This document shows positions 18,269 through 27,308 of a stretch of 51,112 nucleotides of DNA, piece after piece (position 1 is the stretch's first letter; the number at the start of each line of letters is the position of its first letter). Position numbers and translations under genes: made by a program. The notes beneath the pieces were generated by a model, which did no database searches, had not been told where the DNA came from, and saw nothing but the letters and a program-made list of their open reading frames with translations. This stretch comes from an uncultured Clostridium sp. GTDB taxonomy: Bacteria > Bacillota > Clostridia > TANB77 > CAG-508. Location: NCBI GenBank assembly GCA_930991035.1, contig CAKNRV010000007.1, positions 1 to 51,112 on the forward strand. The letters are read 5' to 3'.

Positions 18269-19108
18269 ATGGCAATAATCACCTTTAAAAGTAATGAAGT
18301 AAAAGAAACAGGTCAGACACTTTCATTAGTTGCAACAGCAACACAAATGGCAATTGAACATAGTTATAAAACATTGATAGTGTCAACAAATTTTAAAGAC
18401 CAAACTTTAGAAAATTGCTTTTGGGAATTAGATAAATTAAATAGACCAATAGTTGATATTAATGGACATACAGCTGTTGGTGTGGATTCTGGAATAGAAG
18501 GACTATTAAAAGTTTTGGCAAGTAACAAAACTAGTCCAGAAATTGTTAAAAATTATTCTAAAATAGTATTAAGAGATAGATTAGATGTAATGCTATCTCC
18601 AAGAACTGAAGATTACCAAGAATATATTCGAATATGTAATGAATATCCAGAAGTTCTAAAAGTGGCAAACAGATATTATGATTTAATATTTGTTGACCTT
18701 ACAAGTAGAATGCAAAAAGAAGTAGCTCAAGGAATAATTGATATATCAGATGTTATATTGTTTAATATGACACAAAGATTAAAAAGCATTAATGATTTCT
18801 TAGAGCTTAAGGAAACGAACGAATTTTACAGAAGCAAAAAAGTAATACCTATAATAGGCAGATATGATGGATTTTCTAAATACAACATAAAGAATATAAC
18901 AAGATATATGAAAGAAAAGAAAAATGTATTAGCAATACCATACAATACTCTATTTTTTGAAGCTTGTTCAGAAGGAAAGGTAGTTGACTTTTTCTTAAGA
19001 TTTAAGACATTAAATGAAGAAGACAGGAACCAATCTTTTATAAAAGAAGTAAATAAAGTAGAAGATAGCATTATATATAAATTACAAGAATTACAAATGA
19101 AAATATAA
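18269..19108 (+). CDS. MinD/CpaE-fold protein with a degenerate P-loop (second of two)
   Basis: A 279-residue relative of ParA/MinD/CpaE proteins. MAIITFKSNEVKETGQTLSL matches the first strand and loop, but the Walker A loop reads SNEVKETGQT, with Glu-Thr-Gly-Gln where a G-x-G-K-T would be. YKTLIVSTNF is the second strand, YYDLIFVDLTSRMQ the Walker-B-like strand, and VILFNMTQRLKSINDF the following helix, as in MinD. AAAAGGAGG precedes ATG 18269. Adjacent to the previous MinD-like protein, it forms a pair of likely non-hydrolysing localisation or scaffold subunits. Confidence 0.65.
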   Translation: MAIITFKSNEVKETGQTLSLVATATQMAIEHSYKTLIVSTNFKDQTLENCFWELDKLNRPIVDINGHTAVGVDSGIEGLLKVLASNKTSPEIVKNYSKIVLRDRLDVMLSPRTEDYQEYIRICNEYPEVLKVANRYYDLIFVDLTSRMQKEVAQGIIDISDVILFNMTQRLKSINDFLELKETNEFYRSKKVIPIIGRYDGFSKYNIKNITRYMKEKKNVLAIPYNTLFFEACSEGKVVDFFLRFKTLNEEDRNQSFIKEVNKVEDSIIYKLQELQMKI

Positions 19109-19194
19109 AAATAAATAAAATTGTTTTTTAAAACTAATTTTATTACCAAAAGACACAATTAGAAGTTTTTAATCCTTAGAAAGGAGCAAAAAAA

Positions 19195-21194
19195 ATGGTA
19201 AACATATTATTAATAGCATTGGTCGTATTAGTAGCTTTTGCTTTACTATTTAATTTTTTGAAAAAAAGAAAAAATGAACAAAAAGAAGATATCTTAGAAG
19301 TTGACGATAAAACTTATACTTTAGACAAAATGATAGAATTTGTAAAAAAGAGATTAGACGAAATCACAAAAATCAACCTTTATGATATTGGACTTTCAGA
19401 AGAAGAATTAAAGAGAAGAAAAAATAAAAAATATGAATTAAAAAAGGCTTTAAAAGGCTGTACATATGGCGATGTAAACGATAAGAAATATGTAAAAGAA
19501 TTAATCTATGATTTACTATATAAAGAGTATGGGGTTAATGAAACTAATGTATCAAAAGCAATACCTTTTGATATTCCATCACTTTTAACAGCACAGGATA
19601 AATTTGAAATAATATTATATATGTATAAAAATGAATTTGGCTATGAAGCTCTATCAGAAATAATCAAAAAATATGACTTAGCACAATTAAAATATGTTGA
19701 TGGAGAATCAAAACCTTGTTATGTTATTACAGAAAATGAAATAAACGATATATTTGAAAAAGAAAATTTTGTACTAACACTAGAAGATAAAATAAATGTA
19801 GTTGTACAAAGAATTTACCAAAAATACAAAGGATATAGTAGTATAGACGAAATAAGAGATATGAACATAGATGGTATTTCCGGTGGTGTATCTGGACTTC
19901 CAGAATCATTCTTAAGTCAGGTTGCACAAACAGATGGAGACTACTTAAGTCAGATTGCAGAGCATAAAGTTCCAAGAGCTTGTGATAGTATTTGGATTAT
20001 GTATGCTGGTAAATCTATTAGACTTGCATTCCTATCTTTTGGAACAGAAGCAGAATTAAAAAGAGTATGTCAAAATATATATAAATACAACAACCCAGGA
20101 CAATTGTCAGATACAAATGGTTACAAAATCAACGAAATGAAAGATGGTTCTCGTGTCGTTGTTGTTAGACCAAGTATGTCAGAAACTTGGGCATTCTTCG
20201 TAAGAAAGTTCGACGTAAAACGTGCAACACTAGAACAAATAGTACGTTTCCCTGGAAAAGAGGAAGCAATAGAATTATTAAAATTCTTAGTAAAAGGAGC
20301 AAGAATCATATCACTTACTGGTGAGCAAGGTTGCCGGAAAAACAACAATGCTTATGGCTATGATAGAAAATATATACGAAACTATGAACCTTCGTATTAC
20401 AGAGACCGCATTCGAGCTTCACTTAAGAAAAATTTATCCTACAAGAAACATATTATCAATGCGTGAAACAGAAACTGTTTCTGGACAAGCCTGCTTGGAC
20501 GTTCAGAAAAAGACTGATGGTTCTGTTAATATAATCCGGAGAGGTTGCAACAGACCCCGTAGCATCTTGGATGATACAATCTGCACAGGTTGCTTCTAAA
20601 TTTACATTATTTACTCACCACGCTAAAACATTCCCAGACTTAGTAACAGCACTTCGTAACTCAATGTTAAGAGCTGGTGTGTTCAGAAATGAAAGAACAG
20701 CAGAAGAGCAGGTTGTTCAAGTTTTAAACTTTGATATTCACTTAGTAAAAGACTTTAGAGGAAGAAGATATATAGAAAGAATTACAGAATGTATACCAGT
20801 AGAAGACAAAAACGAATATACATTTGATTACAGAAAAGAGAAGTCTTTAGAAGGTAAATTAGATAAATTTATGGACAACGCAACAATGTATTTTACAAAA
20901 AGCACAAACAGAGAATTATATAAATATGTAAACATTATGGAATATCATGATGGAACATATGTACTTACAAACCCAATATCTGAACACAACATAAAAGAAA
21001 TGAGAGAAAATATGGACGACAGCGATATGGTTGAGTTTGATAAATTCTTAGAGAGAAATTGGGGAATAAAAGTAAAACCTTATGATGTGGCTCACGGAAA
21101 TGAAGAAGATTTAGATATTTTTAGTAAGCCAGCTGAAAAAGAAGAAAAAAAGACAGCAAAAAGAGGTAGAAAACCAAAAGCTGTAACAGAGTAG
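19195..21194 (+). pseudogene. CpaF/TadA-type secretion ATPase, reading frame broken twice
   Basis: This is the motor ATPase of the Tad-like system. Three consecutive reading frames (19195 on, 20321 on, 20571-21194) join into one 665-residue protein if one base is removed at CC 20334/20335 and one at CC 20536/20537. The restored frame has an N-terminal anchor (about 1-22, VNILLIALVVLVAFALLF) and a CpaF-like N-terminal domain. Walker A reads SLTGEQGCGKTTM (K382) and the second motif NIIGEV (E449). A His-box-like TLFTHHAKT and a Lys-rich tail follow. The first shift interrupts the codon before Gly-Lys-Thr, the second the codon before Gly-Glu. As written the gene cannot make a full ATPase. Sequence error and true inactivation remain open. 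Confidence 0.8.
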
Positions 21195-21217
21195 CAAGGA
21201 GGTTTAAGTCTTAACAA

Positions 21218-23305
21218 ATGTCAAATGATATATTAATGTATTTATTGATTGGTGTGGGAGTAATATTTATAGTTATAGTAATAGCCTACTTGATGCTTAG
21301 AAAAAAGATGCAATCTTCTGGTGTAAGAGAAATTGAACGATTAAGAGCAGGAACAAAAGAAAAGAAATTCTCAACAGAAATATTATACCAAAAACTATAC
21401 GTTAAATATTTAAAAATACCATTTATAAAAAGATACTTACTAAAAATTAGAAGAAGACTAGAAATAATAAATATAGACGACGAATATTTAACAAGAAAGC
21501 AAGCTGCAAAAATATTAACAAATGCAATTTTAATAATAATACCATTAACATTTGCAATTGTAATGATAACACACGAAAATACTTTGCTTATGATGTTCTT
21601 ATTAATATTTGAAATATTTTTGGCTGATACCATTATTAATGGTATGGTTGACAAGATAGACAACAAGTTATTAAGAGAGCAAATAAATTTCTTTTCAGAA
21701 ATTAGACACGCATACCATGAATACAATATGGTTGAAGAAGCAATATATCAAGTAGCCCAAGACGATGAGCAAGTAGAAATGTCAAGACAGGCAGAAAAAA
21801 TATACGAAGTTCTTATTTCAGATGACCCTGAAGGAGAACTAGAAAAATACTATGACGTTGCACCAAACTCATATTTAAAAGAATTTGCTGGAGTATCATA
21901 TCTTACAAAAGAATTTGGTGATAGAAAAGTAGATGGAGCATCTTTATACTTAAAGAATCTAAACAATATTACTCAGGAGATGCAACTAGAAATCTTAAAA
22001 AGAGATAAACTAGATTATGTATTCCAAAGTTTATCATTAATTTCAATAGTTCCAATACTATTTATGGAACCAATAAAAAACTGGGCAGTAGGACAATTTA
22101 GCTTTACAGCTTCATTCTACAATGGCAGAGGCGGAATGATAATGCAAATATTAATATTAGTATTAACATTTGTATGTTATTTATTAACAAGAAAACTAAA
22201 AGACAATGGCTCAGTAAATATGAATACAAAAAATACAGAAAATCCTTGGCAAGCCAAGTTATATAAAATAAAATTAGTAAAAAAATTTGTTGATTTATTT
22301 ATACCAAAAGAAGGAACAAAAGAGTACAGAAAATTACAACAGAATATGAAAGATGCAGCATCAAAAGATAAAATGGAATGGATATATATTAACAGATTAC
22401 TACTGTGCTTGGTAACATTTATAGTATCTATTATTGTAATAATGTATTTACACAATTTGGTTATACAAAATGTATATACAGATCCGACCGCAAACTTTGA
22501 TGTTATAGGGCAAATGTCTGAAAAACAAACACAATCAGCTATGGAAATTACAGAATCTGATAATGATTATATATATCACTTTAGAGGTAACACCGAAGTA
22601 ACAGAAGACGACATAATACGAGAAATGGAAAGAGGTAGAATAAACCAAGATTACCTAGAAAGTACTCCAGACGAGATGCAAGTTGCAGCAGAAAGAATCT
22701 TAGACAAAATACAATTAGTAAATAGCGAAAATATGCAATGGTTTGAAATATTAATCGCAATGGTTTTAGCAGTTATTGCATATAATGCACCAATTTGGAT
22801 GCTAAAATTCCAAGCAAAAATGAGACAATTGGAAATGGAAGACGAAGTAATGCAATTCCAAACAATTATCTTAATGCTAATGAGAATTGAAAGAGTAAAT
22901 GTTGAAATTATACTAGAATGGCTTGAAAGATATGCAAACATATTTAAAGAACCAATAAGCAAATGTGTAAACAACTATGAAAGCGGTCCTTGGGAAGCAC
23001 TAGAACAATTAAAAGAAGATGTATCTTACCAAGAATTCATAAGAATAGTAGAAAGTTTACAAGCAGCTGTTGAAAAAATACCAATAGCAGATGCATTTGA
23101 CGAACTAGATACAGAAAGAGATTACTATCAAGCAAGAAGAAAAGAATCAAACGAAAGATTAATCTCAAGAAAAGGTATGATAGGTAGAGGAATAGGTTTT
23201 GCACCAATGGTTGTAATATTTGTTGGATACTTAATTATACCATTAGTATTTATAGGATTAACAAGTATGAGTACTTCTATGAGTGGTATGCAAACATCAT
23301 ACTAG
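21218..23305 (+). CDS. TadB/TadC-like inner membrane platform protein, apparently a fusion
   Basis: A 695-residue membrane protein. ATG 21218 follows AAGGAGG with a long 15-base gap; an in-frame stop just upstream rules out an earlier start. Predicted membrane helices lie at about 6-28, 85-105, 108-125, 268-285, 305-325, 390-415, 505-525 and 660-690. Two T2SF-like cytoplasmic domains can be seen: one around 140-265 (REQINFFSEIRHAYHEYNMVEE) and one around 530-655 (QFQTIILMLMRIERVNVEII, then KIPIADAFDELDTER). Tad systems normally encode two proteins of about 300 residues here, TadB and TadC, so this looks like both in one chain. It should form the platform on which the ATPase acts. Confidence 0.78.
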   Translation: MSNDILMYLLIGVGVIFIVIVIAYLMLRKKMQSSGVREIERLRAGTKEKKFSTEILYQKLYVKYLKIPFIKRYLLKIRRRLEIINIDDEYLTRKQAAKILTNAILIIIPLTFAIVMITHENTLLMMFLLIFEIFLADTIINGMVDKIDNKLLREQINFFSEIRHAYHEYNMVEEAIYQVAQDDEQVEMSRQAEKIYEVLISDDPEGELEKYYDVAPNSYLKEFAGVSYLTKEFGDRKVDGASLYLKNLNNITQEMQLEILKRDKLDYVFQSLSLISIVPILFMEPIKNWAVGQFSFTASFYNGRGGMIMQILILVLTFVCYLLTRKLKDNGSVNMNTKNTENPWQAKLYKIKLVKKFVDLFIPKEGTKEYRKLQQNMKDAASKDKMEWIYINRLLLCLVTFIVSIIVIMYLHNLVIQNVYTDPTANFDVIGQMSEKQTQSAMEITESDNDYIYHFRGNTEVTEDDIIREMERGRINQDYLESTPDEMQVAAERILDKIQLVNSENMQWFEILIAMVLAVIAYNAPIWMLKFQAKMRQLEMEDEVMQFQTIILMLMRIERVNVEIILEWLERYANIFKEPISKCVNNYESGPWEALEQLKEDVSYQEFIRIVESLQAAVEKIPIADAFDELDTERDYYQARRKESNERLISRKGMIGRGIGFAPMVVIFVGYLIIPLVFIGLTSMSTSMSGMQTSY

Positions 23306-23310
23306 TGGGA

Positions 23311-23429
23311 TTGGAAAAGAATTACAATTGGTGGCTAACAAACTTCATTTAAAATTTAATGGGCGTATACCAAGTATGCCTCATAAATTTCAAACTCGTT
23401 TTGACTGCTCAAAATTTAATTCTTTCCAA
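23311..23429 (+). repeat. Palindromic element copy B
   Basis: Left arm TTGGAAAAGAATTACAATT (23311-23329) pairs with right arm AAATTTAATTCTTTCCAA (23412-23429). The centre GGCGTATACCAAGTATGCC (23362-23380) is 15/19 identical to the centre of copy A at 47969-47987, and the base changes keep pairing through G.U. It fills the 153-base gap between the TadB/C gene and the first MENA gene. Short ORFs through it are not coding. Confidence 0.7.
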
Positions 23430-23458
23430 ACCAGAAGCTTTAAGAAAGGAATAAAAAA

Positions 23459-24148
23459 ATGGAAAATGCTTCAAAAGCTTTGATAATGGCAGGTTCAGTT
23501 TTACTTGGGATTTTGATAATTGCTTTGCTTATATTTGGATATAGGAATATATCTAATTTAGAGCAAACAAGAGAAAATGCAGATTCAAATGATAAAATGC
23601 TAGAATATATGAGAAATTTTGAACAATATAATAGAACACTATATGGAAGTGAATTACTTTCCTTAGCTAATCTTCTTGAAGATTATAATAATACAGATGC
23701 TAGAGAAGATATTGGATATGATAGAATTACAATAATCGTAAAAATAAATAAAGGTATTGTTGGTTCTACATATTTCACAGCAGGAGAACATAATTTGGAA
23801 GATTTAGCTAGATCTAAAACAGAAATAGAAAATTATTTGAATAAATATCAAAAAAACCAAAAAGAGTACAATAACAAAAGTGTAAAATACTATTCACAAA
23901 GAAGTAATAGAGAAATAGCAATAGATTTTGGAATGGATCCACCTAGTAATATGCTTGATTATGACATTGCTTCTGAGTACTTAGAAAAGGATCGTACAAC
24001 AGCTAAATTGCTTGCAGATATTCAAGATTATACAAATATAAGATCTATTTATACAGAATTTAGAACTGGAAAAAAATTCGATTGTAAAGAAGTTAGATAT
24101 AATGATTTAAATGGTAGATTAAATTATATGTACTTTGAAGAAAAGTAA
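23459..24148 (+). CDS. Pilin-like protein, MENA type 1
   Basis: A 229-residue protein opening MENASKALIMAGSVLLGILI and with one hydrophobic helix at about 7-28. The remainder is soluble and helical near the membrane (GYRNISNLEQTRENADSNDK), then mixed alpha/beta. It has a conserved LTxxL/ELLSLANLLEDYNN segment (about 60-75), which resembles ELxxLANLxKK in the third paralog. There is no basic leader or G/E processing site, unlike prepilins. GAAAGGA precedes ATG 23459. I infer a pilin-like or pseudopilin-like subunit exposed outside the membrane. The family name is unknown to me. Confidence 0.7.
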   Translation: MENASKALIMAGSVLLGILIIALLIFGYRNISNLEQTRENADSNDKMLEYMRNFEQYNRTLYGSELLSLANLLEDYNNTDAREDIGYDRITIIVKINKGIVGSTYFTAGEHNLEDLARSKTEIENYLNKYQKNQKEYNNKSVKYYSQRSNREIAIDFGMDPPSNMLDYDIASEYLEKDRTTAKLLADIQDYTNIRSIYTEFRTGKKFDCKEVRYNDLNGRLNYMYFEEK

Positions 24149-24274
24149 ATTTGAATATGTATTTTTTAGTGTGCAAAATATATTAATAAATTGAATAAAT
24201 AAATAAAATACAAAATGAAAGAGCAAATTACTTTATAAACACTTAAACTTTAAATTTTATGATTGGAGGCTGAA
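24149..24274 (+). other. AT-rich spacer between MENA genes 1 and 2
   Basis: An approximately 120-base spacer ending in TGGAGG for the next gene. I see no clear terminator or promoter in it, so the genes on either side probably share a transcript. Confidence 0.4.
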
Positions 24275-24811
24275 ATGGAGAATGCTTCAAAGGCCTTAAT
24301 AATGGCAGCTGAAATACTAGTTGGTGTATTAATAATAAGTATTGGTGTATACTTATTTGGAACATTAGGAAAGTATAGTGCAGATACAACAGCAGAAATG
24401 GAAGATGCACAAATTGCTCAATACAATCAACAATTTTTGCAATATTATGGTACTTCTTCTGTTGATGGAAGTGCACCAGAACCAATAAAATGTACAATAC
24501 ACGAAATTGTTGGGCTAGCAAATTTAGCCAAAAAGTTAAACACAGAAAATGGTTTTACTGAAATAGAGGAGCCTTCTGATGCTTCTGAATATATTAGAAT
24601 AGATGTAAAAATTGGAGTTAAAACTTATACAAATTTGGAAAGTATGTCAGAAAACGAATTAATACAACTAGTAAAAGATAATTCATTAATTTATACAACA
24701 AATGAAGATGGCTCAACAAGTGTTGAAACTAAATACTTCAAATGCGAAGAAGAACCAGGAATTGGTAGTATTACCAGAAGAGTGAATTATATGAAATTTG
24801 TAGAATTTTAG
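24275..24811 (+). CDS. Pilin-like protein, MENA type 2
   Basis: A 178-residue protein. ATG 24275 is chosen over the in-frame TTG at 24263 because TGGAGG (24264-24269) lies 5 bases before it and the protein then starts MENASKALIMAAEILVGVLI, as its paralogs do. One helix (about 8-28) leads to an extracytoplasmic domain with the shared motif HEIVGLANLAKKLN, and it ends with GSITRRVNYMKF, echoing GRLNYMYFEE in the previous protein. The same short charged N-terminus and lack of a prepilin leader apply. It is probably a minor pilin-like component of the same machine. Confidence 0.7.
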   Translation: MENASKALIMAAEILVGVLIISIGVYLFGTLGKYSADTTAEMEDAQIAQYNQQFLQYYGTSSVDGSAPEPIKCTIHEIVGLANLAKKLNTENGFTEIEEPSDASEYIRIDVKIGVKTYTNLESMSENELIQLVKDNSLIYTTNEDGSTSVETKYFKCEEEPGIGSITRRVNYMKFVEF

Positions 24812-24862
24812 AAAAAACTCTTGCATTAAAGCAAGATAAATATTATAATGAAAGTATGAATT

Positions 24863-25321
24863 ATGAAAAACAGGATTTTAGTAACAATATTAATTTTTAT
24901 AGTTATCTTATGCATTGCTATATATTTAGTATATAATTACAGAGTAAATATTGCAAAATCTCAAGAAATTAATAATGAATATAAATCATATTATAATGAA
25001 CAGATACTTGGAACAGATTTAGCAAGTGTAATAAACAAAACAATAGATATAAACAAGAAAAATAATATACAAAAAGATGACAAAGGCTACTTTATAGAAA
25101 ATGATACAAATTCAATAAAAGTATTTATAGAACTAATTTATCAAGATGACTATAAAACAATAGATGCCGAACAAATATTTAACAATGGAATAGAAAATTT
25201 TGTGAGAGTTTATAGTACTGCTAATTTTAAATGTACAAAAATAAGCTATCACAAAAAAACAGGCAATATAGAAACCATTACATTCACGGAAGTAGACGAA
25301 ACATTGCAAACACAAGAATAG
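24863..25321 (+). CDS. Pilin-like protein without the MENA start
   Basis: A 152-residue membrane-anchored protein (MKNRILVTILIFIVILCIAI, then YNYRVNIAKSQE). It keeps the extracytoplasmic pattern of its neighbours: an ELLSL/DLASVINKTIDINKKNN segment and a cytoplasm-facing basic start. It ends with a TFTEVDETLQTQE tail. ATG 24863 has no good Shine-Dalgarno upstream (only AAAG), which would suit low expression or coupling to the gene before. I assign it to the same pilus-like system by position and domain pattern. Confidence 0.6.
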   Translation: MKNRILVTILIFIVILCIAIYLVYNYRVNIAKSQEINNEYKSYYNEQILGTDLASVINKTIDINKKNNIQKDDKGYFIENDTNSIKVFIELIYQDDYKTIDAEQIFNNGIENFVRVYSTANFKCTKISYHKKTGNIETITFTEVDETLQTQE

Positions 25322-25369
25322 ATTTTAATATTATAAACAAATAGATAAAATTTTAAGGAGGAATTTTTT

Positions 25370-25831
25370 ATGGAAAACGCTTCAAAAGCATTAATTATTG
25401 CAGGTGCTATATTACTTTCAATAGCAATTATAGGTGTAGGTATGTTTGTATTTAATAGTGTTAGTGATACAATTACAGATTCTTCAGATTTAACGGCAGA
25501 GCAAGCAAATGCATATAATCAAGAGTTTACAAACTATAATGGTAAACAAAGAGGAACACAAGTAAAACAATTATGTGATAAAGTAAGTAGTCATAATAGA
25601 AATGCACTAGACGCATCAGAATTAATTGCTATTACTAATGAAGATTTATCTGAAAACACAGATTTCCCTGCGCCAACAGCAGAAGATGCAGAAGGAACAA
25701 CAACAGCAGAAATTAACCAATTTAAAGCAGGAATTTTATCAGGAAAAACATATAATGTAACATTTGCATATGATCCAGATTCAGGCTTAGTAACTAAAGT
25801 TGGAATTTCTGAAATTACATCAGGCAATTAA
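25370..25831 (+). CDS. Pilin-like protein, MENA type 3
   Basis: A 153-residue protein starting MENASKALIIAGAILLSIAI with one helix (about 7-29) and a soluble remainder (NQEFTNYNGKQRGTQVKQLCDK, then KAGILSGKTYNVTF). AAGGAGG precedes ATG 25370. It is the shortest and most pilin-like of the set and has the strongest ribosome site, so it could be the major subunit. That ranking is inference. Confidence 0.7.
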   Translation: MENASKALIIAGAILLSIAIIGVGMFVFNSVSDTITDSSDLTAEQANAYNQEFTNYNGKQRGTQVKQLCDKVSSHNRNALDASELIAITNEDLSENTDFPAPTAEDAEGTTTAEINQFKAGILSGKTYNVTFAYDPDSGLVTKVGISEITSGN

Positions 25832-25856
25832 AAATAACTAAGAAGGATTTTAATTT

Positions 25857-26576
25857 ATGGAAAATGCAGTTGATGCTTTAAAAATAGCATTTGCAGTATT
25901 TATATTTGTAGTAGCCCTTTCTCTTGCTATGTTTATGTTTACGCAAGCAAGAGAAACGGCTGATATAGTATTATCAAGTTCAGATGTTACAGAATTTATG
26001 GATTATATAGAAGTTGCTGATACAGTTGGAGAAGATAGGATAGTTGGTTTAGAAACAATAATTCCTACCCTTTACAAATATTTTAAAGAAAATTATACTG
26101 TAATATTTTTAAATAGTAATGGTACTCCTTTAGATTTATACACAACTAGAACAAACCCAAGCTTATGGAGTGCTGGATATACAAATAGATATTACGAGGA
26201 TAACATAGATACAAAAGTATGCTCATTTGATGTTGATGAAGAGACCAGAAGACGTGAGCCTTGGACAGGAAACACAAATTATTATAAACAAAACCTTGAT
26301 ATGTTTTTATCTGGAGGAACATTTGTAGCACCAAGTGGTAATGGTATGGATTATAATTACTCAGATAGAAATGTAAATGGATGGGGCACTCAAAAAAGTT
26401 TTATAGAACAATATAAAGATAAACAATTTAGAGAAAGCCTTGGAGAATACAAATATAATAGTGTTAATAGTGGAGTGGGGCAAACAAATGAAGTAACAGA
26501 TGGCGAATTTTCATCAGGTGTAGGAAATACACAAGATAGAGAAAAAAGAGTAATTATATATACATTATTAAATTGA
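25857..26576 (+). CDS. Pilin-like protein, MENA type 4
   Basis: A 239-residue protein beginning MENAVDALKIAFAVFIFVVA, a diverged version of the MENA start with one helix (about 8-30). The extracytoplasmic part is Tyr/Asn-rich (DYIEVADTVGEDRI, SLWSAGYTNRYYEDN). AGAAGGA precedes ATG 25857. It follows MENA 3 by 25 bases and clearly belongs to the same operon. It is probably a larger minor pilin-like subunit. Confidence 0.68.
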   Translation: MENAVDALKIAFAVFIFVVALSLAMFMFTQARETADIVLSSSDVTEFMDYIEVADTVGEDRIVGLETIIPTLYKYFKENYTVIFLNSNGTPLDLYTTRTNPSLWSAGYTNRYYEDNIDTKVCSFDVDEETRRREPWTGNTNYYKQNLDMFLSGGTFVAPSGNGMDYNYSDRNVNGWGTQKSFIEQYKDKQFRESLGEYKYNSVNSGVGQTNEVTDGEFSSGVGNTQDREKRVIIYTLLN

Positions 26577-26604
26577 AATACTTATATAGAAAGGAAGGAT
26601 GTTT

Positions 26605-27138
26605 ATGGGAGATAGTTTAGTAACAGTTGTAGCAATTTTTTTAGCAGCAATTTTAATGTTTATTTTCCCTTTGATGTCATTAGCCGAAAGAACTGACGAT
26701 ATTTCTTCACTTGCTGTTCAAACTTCAACTACTGAATTTGTAGACAACATTAGAACTACTGGAAAAGTAACAATAGAACAGTATGAACAATATCTTAGTG
26801 ATATAGCATCGACAGGAAACACCTTTGATGTAGAATTCGTTATAGCACAATTAGATGAAAACCCAGGAAAGAAAACAACACAAGCAGAGTCAACAAAAAT
26901 AGGTGAAAATCTATATTACTATATATATACAACTCAAGTAGAAGAACAATTAGATAAAACAGGAAGAATAACACTTAAAGAAGGAGATATTGTTACTGTA
27001 ACAGCAAGAAATACAAACCAAACAATTTCTCAAATGCTAAGAAATTTCTTCTATATGATATCTGGTAACGATTCATATCAAATTAGTGGACAAGCTTCTG
27101 GAGTAGTAGCAGTAAACGGAAGCACAAGTGGAAATTAA
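26605..27138 (+). CDS. Pilin-like membrane protein (GDSLVTVV start)
   Basis: A 177-residue protein starting MGDSLVTVVAIFLAAILMFI. ATG 26605 is preferred to ATG 26599 because AAGGAAGGA (26591-26598) is then at a normal distance. One N-terminal helix (about 4-25) precedes a soluble domain with the acidic ERTDDISSLAVQTSTTEF and a late NFFYMISGNDSY. It lacks the MENA motif but keeps the same N-terminal layout and gene order, so I group it with the pilin-like set. Confidence 0.6.
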   Translation: MGDSLVTVVAIFLAAILMFIFPLMSLAERTDDISSLAVQTSTTEFVDNIRTTGKVTIEQYEQYLSDIASTGNTFDVEFVIAQLDENPGKKTTQAESTKIGENLYYYIYTTQVEEQLDKTGRITLKEGDIVTVTARNTNQTISQMLRNFFYMISGNDSYQISGQASGVVAVNGSTSGN

Positions 27139-27145
27139 CAAATAG

Positions 27146-27273
27146 TTGTTGAGCAGATATTAAATCTGTCTCTACAATCAAAAATATATGTAGGGGTGGA
27201 GTTTATACAATTCTACTTCTATTTTTTATTTAATATGGATATAATTTACAGAATATTTTGAATGCTGTAAATT
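27146..27273 (+). other. Three stem-loops before the large pilin-like gene
   Basis: TTGTTGAGCAGAT/ATCTGTCTCTACAA (27146-27177) forms one stem. A GGGGTGGAGT/ACTTCTATTT hairpin (about 27193-27225) is followed by a T6 run and looks like an attenuating terminator. AATTTACAG/CTGTAAATT (27243-27273) lies just before the next gene. The middle one shares TGGAGTTTATA with the 26-bp palindrome at 29134. Together they could lower expression of the downstream gene relative to the small subunits. Confidence 0.5.
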
Positions 27274-27308
27274 GTAAAAAAATATACTTATGAAAGGTAA
27301 TATGTAGT

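Noticed and set aside
20321..20599. A separate small gene starting GTG 20321
   Set aside because: Its residues continue the ATPase in another frame (GKTTMLMAMIENIYETM), so it is the middle part of the frame-shifted gene.
23283..23483. 66-codon ORF between the TadB/C-like gene and MENA 1
   Set aside because: It lies almost wholly inside the palindromic element and has no domain or ribosome site.
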